Shown one piece after another: positions 59,034 to 64,000 of a DNA stretch of 64,000 nucleotides. A model generated the notes under the pieces. That model saw nothing but the letters and a program-made list of their open reading frames with translations. It did not search any database and had not been told where the DNA came from. The translations under genes were made by a program, and so were the position numbers. The stretch comes from JAWSUT01 sp033549345 (GTDB lineage: Bacteria > Bacillota > Dethiobacteria > Dethiobacterales > Dethiobacteraceae), in the NCBI GenBank assembly GCA_033549345.1, contig JAWSUT010000013.1, positions 1-64,000 of the forward strand, given 5' to 3'. Position 1 is the first letter of the stretch; every line of letters begins with the position of its first letter.

Positions 59034-59687
59034 ATGACATCAGAGAAGAAAATCAGGGTCGTTATAGCCGACGATCATGCCCTGATTCGCGACGGACTAA
59101 GAAAGATACTTGCCATGCACGGTGACCTGGATGTGGTCGCGGAAGCCCCCGACGGCCAGGCAGCATATGAAATGGCAGCTACATTAAGCCCGGATGTAAT
59201 CCTGATGGACATCAATATGCCCAATATGAACGGTATTGAAGCGACCCGCCGGATCAAGCAGGAGTTTCCCAAAACAGGAGTCATTGCTCTTACCATACAT
59301 GATGACGAGGAATATATCTATGAATTAATCAAAGTCGGTGTTTCTGCCTATGTCCTCAAGGATATCGAAAGTGATTTTCTGATTAATACCATTCGCGCCG
59401 TTTCCCGTGGTGAAACCGTATATCACCCGAAAATTGCCGAGAAAATGTGCGGAGAGTTTCAGCGGATAGCCATGCGCAGTGTGCACGAAGAATCCCTTTC
59501 ACGCCGGGAAGTGGATGTGTTGGTCTTAATTGCACGGGGAAAAAGCAATAAGGAAATCGGCAGTGAGCTCTATATCAGTGAAAAAACAGTAAAAAACCAT
59601 ATCACCAACATTTTCCGTAAGATACGGGTCACGGACCGTACCCAGGCCGCCCTGTATGCTGTTAAGAACAGATTAGTCAAAATCTAA
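59034..59687 (+). CDS. degU: DegU/NarL-type response regulator
   Basis: A 217-residue regulator with ATG 59034 five bases after AGGGGTGA. The receiver has VIADDHALIRDG and phosphoacceptor in VILMDINMPN (about 57); the C-terminal LuxR-type helix-turn-helix has LSRREVDVLVLIARGKSNKEI and SEKTVKNHITNIFRKI. Paired with DegS. It ends in a terminator followed by the Flp pilin gene, so it is a good candidate to control the pilus. Confidence 0.9.
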   Translation: MTSEKKIRVVIADDHALIRDGLRKILAMHGDLDVVAEAPDGQAAYEMAATLSPDVILMDINMPNMNGIEATRRIKQEFPKTGVIALTIHDDEEYIYELIKVGVSAYVLKDIESDFLINTIRAVSRGETVYHPKIAEKMCGEFQRIAMRSVHEESLSRREVDVLVLIARGKSNKEIGSELYISEKTVKNHITNIFRKIRVTDRTQAALYAVKNRLVKI

Positions 59688-59697
59688 CCTGGCAAAG

Positions 59698-59728
59698 AGA
59701 GTCCGGCAAACAATGGACTCTTTTTTTA
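59698..59728 (+). terminator. Intrinsic terminator after degU
   Basis: AGAGTCC-GGCAAACAAT-GGACTCT followed by TTTTTTTATT. Confidence 0.85.
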
Positions 59729-59845
59729 TTGCACAAAAAATTGGGACTCTGGTCCCAGTTAAGTTGAGACCCCGGGCAGATACCGTAATTTTCCAGAGCA
59801 TGGTACACTAACCTTAACACGTATTGAGTCCCGGAGGTGAGATAC

Positions 59846-60088
59846 TTGACCGGAACAATGAAACGATTGTTGGTATCGGAAGAGGGCCAGGGAATGACCG
59901 AATATGCATTAATTATGGCCTGTGTGGTTCTGTTGGTTATCATAACACTCAGTCAGATTTCAGGGCCCATTAATAATTTACTTGCCAAGGTGATTGATGC
60001 ATTCAGTGCACAAAGCGGTGCCGACGGAATCCAGCAGCTGGCACCCGCAGGAAATTGGGACCAGGGTCCCGCAGTTTTTATGACATAA
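59846..60088 (+). CDS. flp: Flp-type pilin, copy 1
   Basis: A pilin of the Tad/Flp system, 80 residues if TTG 59846 is used, seven bases after CCGGAGGTGA. The prepilin site lies in EEGQGMTEYALIMA, where cleavage after Gly leaves the conserved Glu-Tyr. The hydrophobic stretch (about 22-40) is the assembly helix. A long polar tail (SAQSGADGIQQLAPAGNWDQGPAVFMT-type) is unusual compared with the second copy. Ends without a terminator before the second pilin gene. Confidence 0.85.
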   Translation: MTGTMKRLLVSEEGQGMTEYALIMACVVLLVIITLSQISGPINNLLAKVIDAFSAQSGADGIQQLAPAGNWDQGPAVFMT

Positions 60089-60184
60089 GGTCGATACCAC
60101 AAATATCCAGACCATGTTAGACTTACCATAGAAATGCTTTCGGGTATCATACAATAAAATTTTTAAAAAACAGGAGGTAACAAA

Positions 60185-60379
60185 ATGAAGGAAATGGTTA
60201 AGCGGTTGTTTGTTGAGGAGTCGGGCCAGGGAATGACAGAGTATGCGTTAATTTTGGCTCTGGTATCCATCATCGCAATTGGTGCGCTGATCACAATGGG
60301 TGACACAATCAAAACAATCTTTGGTAACATTACCACCGGTCTCGGTGGCGCAGACCCCAACGCTGGCACTACCATGTAG
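60185..60379 (+). CDS. flp: Flp-type pilin, copy 2
   Basis: A 64-residue Flp pilin with ATG 60185 after AGGAGGTAACAAA. The cleavage region ESGQGMTEYALILAL is followed by the hydrophobic helix and a short Gly-rich tail, the classic Flp length. A strong terminator follows at 60408, so this gene is probably highly expressed compared with the assembly genes after it. Confidence 0.92.
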   Translation: MKEMVKRLFVEESGQGMTEYALILALVSIIAIGALITMGDTIKTIFGNITTGLGGADPNAGTTM

Positions 60380-60407
60380 TATCTGTTGAATGCTCCTCCC
60401 CAGGGTT

Positions 60408-60440
60408 GGCCCTGCCCGAAAGGGCAGGGCCATTTTTTAA
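60408..60440 (+). terminator. Intrinsic terminator after flp
   Basis: GGCCCTGCCC-GAAA-GGGCAGGGCC, ten perfect pairs, then ATTTTTT. Readthrough past it would feed tadE. Confidence 0.9.
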
Positions 60441-60470
60441 AAATTAAGCGGTTGGATGGGGTGATGAAAA

Positions 60471-60863
60471 TTGGCACTTAAGTGGATCAGAAACCAGAAG
60501 GGCCAGGCGTTGGTGGAATCGGCGCTGGTGCTTCCCATCATCCTGCTGCTGTTATTGGGAATGGTTGAGCTGGGCCGGGTAAGCAACGCCTATCTGGCAG
60601 TGATGCACGCTGCCAGGCACGGAGCCCGCTATGGAGCAGTGGGTGCCACAAACGATGAAATTATCTCCCGGGTACTAAGCTCAGCCGCACATTTGGACAG
60701 TACAAACCTGACGGTTCTCATTAACCCGGAGTCTGGGCGGCAAAGCGGACAGGACATCAAGGTAACTGTAACCTACCCGATCACGATGCTTACACCACTG
60801 ACCGGCAGTATTTTTACAGAACCGATTACTGTCAGAAGCGATATCACGATGCTAGTTGAGTGA
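60471..60863 (+). CDS. TadE-like pseudopilin
   Basis: A 130-residue minor pilin of the TadE family. TTG 60471 after GGGGTGATG. The N-terminal KGQALVESALVLPIILLLLLGMVELGR has the prepilin-like hydrophobic segment with the TadE Glu. The rest is a beta-rich extracytosolic domain. The stop is 11 bases before the TadG-like start. Needed for pilus assembly in known systems. Confidence 0.85.
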   Translation: MALKWIRNQKGQALVESALVLPIILLLLLGMVELGRVSNAYLAVMHAARHGARYGAVGATNDEIISRVLSSAAHLDSTNLTVLINPESGRQSGQDIKVTVTYPITMLTPLTGSIFTEPITVRSDITMLVE

Positions 60864-60874
60864 GGTGCAAACCG

Positions 60875-61819
60875 ATGAACCGGATGAATTGTCTTGGCAG
60901 TATGTTAAACAATCAACGGGGTTCTGTTATTGTCCTGTTGGCCATAGTGATGACAGGTCTTTTGGCCGGGGCGGCCGTTGTGACGGATATTGGTGTGAAC
61001 TACGTCATCCAGGGCCGGCTATCCATCGCGGCAGACGCCGCGGCCCTTGCGGCGGGAACGAAGCTCGGTGGCGGGTACGATGAGATTACGCAGCTGGCAG
61101 TGACAACAGCAGAAAAAAACGGTGTGCCTGCTGAACGGGTTATTGTGGAAGTCGACAACGACGCCAAGGGTGTTACAGTCAGAACGCAGGCTCCCATGCA
61201 GTTGTATTTTGCTCAGATCTTCGGAGCTGAGGGTGGGGTCATGGAACAGCGTGCCCGGGTGGCACTCACCAGGCCCATTGCATTTATGGATATCTATCCT
61301 CTGGGACTGGATGAGGAGATTACGTTTGAATATTTCAAACACGTTAATCTTTACAGCAAGGAGCTTTTGGGTTCCGGTAACTGGGGCGCTTTATATTTCG
61401 ACGATTCAACCGGAACCAGTACATATCGGGTGCACCTCCAGGAGGGGTATCCCGGCCTGGTCACCATCGGAGATGATGCAGAATCAAAAGGTGGTGCAAC
61501 ACCGCAGGCTATTAAAAAATCGCTGGACTACCGCTTTCAGTTGGCTGCCGAGACACACCAGTGCCAACTGGGAGAATGTCCGCCGGATTGCGCCCGCATT
61601 CTGGTGCTGCCGATTTACCGGGCGGTTCTTGATAACAACCAGAACAAAACGTCGGAAGTCATTATTGTTGACTTTGCCGCGTTTTGGGTCAGTGAGTATG
61701 ATATCGGCGGAGCCAAGACGGAAATCTGGGGTTACTTCATTAAACCCAATGTTAACCCGGCAATCAGTGTTGAGGGTGAAAGTCCCTACGGCATGACGGC
61801 TACACGTCTGGTAGAATAA
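60875..61819 (+). CDS. TadG-like Flp pilus assembly protein
   Basis: A 314-residue protein with ATG 60875 seven bases after GAGGTG. The N-terminal NNQRGSVIVLLAIVMTGLLAGAAVVTDIG helix and IAADAAALAAGTKL fit the Tad_Tad (TadG-type) domain. The remainder is a secreted domain with two Cys pairs (HQCQLGECPPDC). It has no von Willebrand domain visible, unlike full-size TadG. It forms part of the pilus assembly set. Confidence 0.82.
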   Translation: MNRMNCLGSMLNNQRGSVIVLLAIVMTGLLAGAAVVTDIGVNYVIQGRLSIAADAAALAAGTKLGGGYDEITQLAVTTAEKNGVPAERVIVEVDNDAKGVTVRTQAPMQLYFAQIFGAEGGVMEQRARVALTRPIAFMDIYPLGLDEEITFEYFKHVNLYSKELLGSGNWGALYFDDSTGTSTYRVHLQEGYPGLVTIGDDAESKGGATPQAIKKSLDYRFQLAAETHQCQLGECPPDCARILVLPIYRAVLDNNQNKTSEVIIVDFAAFWVSEYDIGGAKTEIWGYFIKPNVNPAISVEGESPYGMTATRLVE

Positions 61820-61853
61820 ATAAACGTGCTAACAATTTCCGGAGGCAGAAAGG

Positions 61854-61967
61854 ATGTTTATATCCGCCGGCGGGGTTAAATATGCTCCCCCGAAAGCGAC
61901 CCGCCGGCCTGCCCCGGACTTTTTCCATAAACCACATTATATGATAACGGAGGGGTTCCGACGATGA
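61854..61967 (+). CDS. 37-residue ORF coupled to cpaB
   Basis: ATG 61854 is eight bases after GGAGG and the frame stops at 61965-61967, overlapping the cpaB ATG (61964) in ATGA form. The peptide is basic: MFISAGGVKYAPP, then KATRRPAPDFFHKPHYM and ITEGFRR. It has no membrane helix. The DNA also folds as a GC-rich hairpin (GCCGGCGGG with CCCGCCGGC). Translational coupling to cpaB makes it a plausible small gene or leader peptide; no homologue is known to me. Confidence 0.4.
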   Translation: MFISAGGVKYAPPKATRRPAPDFFHKPHYMITEGFRR

Positions 61968-62692
61968 AGGGGAAAAAGTTTTTTCTGCTCTCATTAATAT
62001 TGGCTGTCGTAGCGGCAGGTGCTGTATACAATTATCTCAATGAAATGGAGCAGAAGAGTAAAGCCGCCGCTAATCTGGTTGAAGTCTATGTGGCCAGTGC
62101 TGAGATTCCGGCCCGCACAAAACTGGAAGCATCTATGTTTGCTACGGTTGAGATCCCGGAAGATGCCATTCACAGCGATGCCATAACGGATGTATCGCAG
62201 TTAACCGGAACCTACGCCCGTGAGAGGCTGGCTGCAGGAGAACAGATTCTCTCTTCCCGGCTTGTTTTTGAAACCAGCCAGGCGGGCCTGTCCTATAAAA
62301 TCTCTGAAGGGCACCGAGCTGTAACAGTGCCTGTTAACAATGTTTCGGGTGTAGCCGGTTATATTCTGCCGGGAGACTATGTGGACAGCATCGTGACCAT
62401 CGACCCGCCTAACGATGGACAGACCATTACTGCAGTCGTCGCAGATAATATCCGCGTTCTGGCGGCCGGGCAGTACACATACGAACAGGACAATGAACAG
62501 CTGGTAGTGGATACAGTAACCCTGGATGTACCGGTGGATGCAGTGACTGCCATTGTCCAGGCATCGGAACGCGGCAGCCTGCGCCTGGTTCTTCGTCCGG
62601 CTGCAGATGAAACCAATCAGAAAATCAGGGCACACCGCCTTATGCAGTTCGGCCAGGGCCAGCCCCAACAGGTAAGTCAGCTTGATAATTAA
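61964..62692 (+). CDS. cpaB: CpaB/RcpC-type Flp pilus assembly protein
   Basis: A 242-residue envelope protein of Tad pili. One N-terminal helix (about 5-25), then an SAF-like domain (about 40-105) with VYVASAEIPARTKLEASMF, and the RcpC domain with AVTVPVNNVSGVAGYILPGDYVD. It probably guides assembly at the cell surface. It follows the TadG-like gene and a 37-residue ORF, and precedes the CpaE-like gene by 33 bases. Confidence 0.9.
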   Translation: MKGKKFFLLSLILAVVAAGAVYNYLNEMEQKSKAAANLVEVYVASAEIPARTKLEASMFATVEIPEDAIHSDAITDVSQLTGTYARERLAAGEQILSSRLVFETSQAGLSYKISEGHRAVTVPVNNVSGVAGYILPGDYVDSIVTIDPPNDGQTITAVVADNIRVLAAGQYTYEQDNEQLVVDTVTLDVPVDAVTAIVQASERGSLRLVLRPAADETNQKIRAHRLMQFGQGQPQQVSQLDN

Positions 62693-62725
62693 ACTCTAAA
62701 TCCATGGTAGCCGGGGGGAACAGAC

Positions 62726-64000
62726 ATGGAAAAAATAAAGCTGCTGGTAGTGGATGACATACCGCAAACACGTAAAGATATTATCCGCTTACTATACTTT
62801 GAGGATGATATGGTCGTTGTGGGTGAGGCGGTTGATGGTAAAGATGCGCTGCAAAAAATCGCTGAGTTGCAGCCGGATGTGGTGTTGATGGACATCAATA
62901 TGCCGCAGATGGACGGCATTGCCGCCACGGAGCGCGCCTGTCATATGTATCCGCACGTTGCGGTTGTCATTATCTCTATCCAGGGTGAGTCGGAATATCT
63001 GAAAAAGGCCATGGTTGCCGGGGCGCGCGACTATCTTGTCAAGCCCCTCGGCAGCGAAGAAATGGCAAATACAATCCGTTCTGTATATAAACAGCAGTGC
63101 CTGCGGATGCCTAAGACTGCTCAAAATCAGCCGGCAGCTTCTGAGGCTCTGTCTGCTAATCAGCAGAAAGAACCCGGTAAAGCAGACCCACAGGTTTATT
63201 ATACCGAGGAAAATATATCCCAACGGGCTTCGCAACAGCTTACCCGGCATGAGGGGCATTACTCCGGGAACGCTGCAGTCCCGCCGGAACCGGCGGCAAC
63301 CAGGCAGACAGAACCTTCCCTGCAGGATCGTGTTCAGGCAATTTACCGCCAACGGGATGCCGTGACACAGGACGGCCGTCATCACCAGGTACCAGATCCG
63401 GCCCGGCCCGAAACAGAGCAGCATTACAGTCACGCTAAGACACAAACTGAAAGCGGTCAGCAGCCGGTTCATACACAAACACCGGCACCACAGGACTACA
63501 GTGAATATCAAAACAGACCGACTCAGGAATACAGACAGCCCGAATATTCCCGCCAGAATTCCCCGGGTATGGCAGAATCCACAGGGTATCATGCACGGCC
63601 GCAGCAATATGAAGTAATCCACCCGGTGACACCACAGCAAATCAGACAGCAAAGCATACAGCAGAGAGTGGATTCACCCAGGCACGAACAAGAGCGGCCA
63701 AAGCCGGTTCAGCACCTAAGTGCACATCCTGCGGGCGAGATCAGAATCGAACGACAGAGCGGCCAGAGGCAAACAGTTTCCGTCCCGGATGAAAAGCCGC
63801 TTGGTTTTGTTACCGTAGTGTTTTGCGGAAAAGGAGGCGTAGGTAAAACTACGATTGCCACAAACCTTGCCGTTGCACTGGTGCAGCAGGAAAAGAAAAA
63901 AGTTGCCCTAGTAGACTACGACCTGCAATTTGGTGATATTTCTGTTCTGCTGAATTTAGCAGACGGAAACAATATCAGTGATTTAGTGCAGGAGCCGGAC
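62726..64000 (+). CDS. cpaE: Response regulator-CpaE/MinD-type ATPase fusion (cut by window end)
   Basis: ATG 62726 after GGGGGGAACAGAC. The frame stays open for 425 codons to the window end. Residues 1-120 are a receiver (VVDDIPQTRKD; phosphoacceptor in VVLMDINMP, about 54; KP in VKPLGSEEM). About 120-355 is a long, low-complexity linker rich in Gln, Pro, His, Arg and Tyr. From about 358 begins a MinD/ParA-type ATPase with VVFCGKGGVGKTT (deviant Walker A, about 363-375) and VDYDLQFGDISVLL. The arrangement matches CpaE/TadZ, which places the pilus machine at a cell site, but the linker is unusually long. Remaining tad genes would follow past the edge. Confidence 0.88.
   Translation, partial: MEKIKLLVVDDIPQTRKDIIRLLYFEDDMVVVGEAVDGKDALQKIAELQPDVVLMDINMPQMDGIAATERACHMYPHVAVVIISIQGESEYLKKAMVAGARDYLVKPLGSEEMANTIRSVYKQQCLRMPKTAQNQPAASEALSANQQKEPGKADPQVYYTEENISQRASQQLTRHEGHYSGNAAVPPEPAATRQTEPSLQDRVQAIYRQRDAVTQDGRHHQVPDPARPETEQHYSHAKTQTESGQQPVHTQTPAPQDYSEYQNRPTQEYRQPEYSRQNSPGMAESTGYHARPQQYEVIHPVTPQQIRQQSIQQRVDSPRHEQERPKPVQHLSAHPAGEIRIERQSGQRQTVSVPDEKPLGFVTVVFCGKGGVGKTTIATNLAVALVQQEKKKVALVDYDLQFGDISVLLNLADGNNISDLVQEPD

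Overview
The window looks like chromosomal DNA of an anaerobic, endospore-forming member of the Clostridia (Bacillota). Evidence for spores is an alpha/beta small acid-soluble spore protein gene and two CotF-like coat genes. Evidence for an anaerobic lifestyle is a rubredoxin, a tiny desulforedoxin, a Fe/Mn superoxide dismutase and an ADP-forming acyl-CoA synthetase. Start codons are often GTG or TTG behind strong Shine-Dalgarno sites, which is normal for this group. No species name can be given from the sequence alone.

Positions 1 to about 5340 form an AT-richer accessory segment beside the 3' end of a tRNA-Trp gene. It holds small or decayed genes: a frameshifted basic protein, a frameshifted radical SAM enzyme, a Cys-rich protein, a DUF6338-like membrane protein with a 40-residue proline-rich partner, a TPR protein, and two proteins sharing an excisionase-like domain. 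No integrase or transposase is visible.

From 5.6 to 29 kb is core metabolism and envelope: the proline operon proC-proB-proA, homocitrate synthase, murE with a DNPA motif, a convergent FemAB-type ligase, an RND exporter, an amidohydrolase, a DedA protein, a medium-chain acyl-CoA synthetase, an ATP-grasp enzyme coupled to a short peptide gene, CotF-like genes, an FtsA-like ATPase with a long tail, a membrane serine protease-like protein, thiD and pfkA. REP-like palindromes containing GGGGACAGGTTCC occur near 26.2, 26.4 and 50.9 kb.

From 28.8 to 36 kb is a phosphate regulon, pstSCAB-phoU-phoPR, led by 11-bp-spaced Pho boxes. It is followed by a nitrogen module: an ANTAR response regulator, glnA, glnK, amt and a second glnK. 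The leaders of the ANTAR gene, glnA, the first glnK and amt each carry a hexaloop hairpin with A at loop position 1 and G at position 4, followed by an intrinsic terminator. This suggests one ANTAR antitermination circuit that includes its own gene.

From 40 to 57 kb are an HD-GYP protein, redox and stress genes, psuG with a DUF1786 gene and a PPC-domain gene, sodA, trkAH preceded by a 29-residue membrane peptide, a thiamine-binding protein, a GntP permease, an SASP gene, endonuclease IV, a secreted unknown protein, a DRTGG/BioD-like protein paired with an ADP-forming acyl-CoA synthetase, and a CCA transferase. From 57.9 kb to the end, a DegS/DegU-type pair precedes the start of a Tad/Flp pilus locus: two Flp pilins, TadE-like, TadG-like, a new 37-residue ORF, cpaB and a response regulator-CpaE fusion cut by the window edge.
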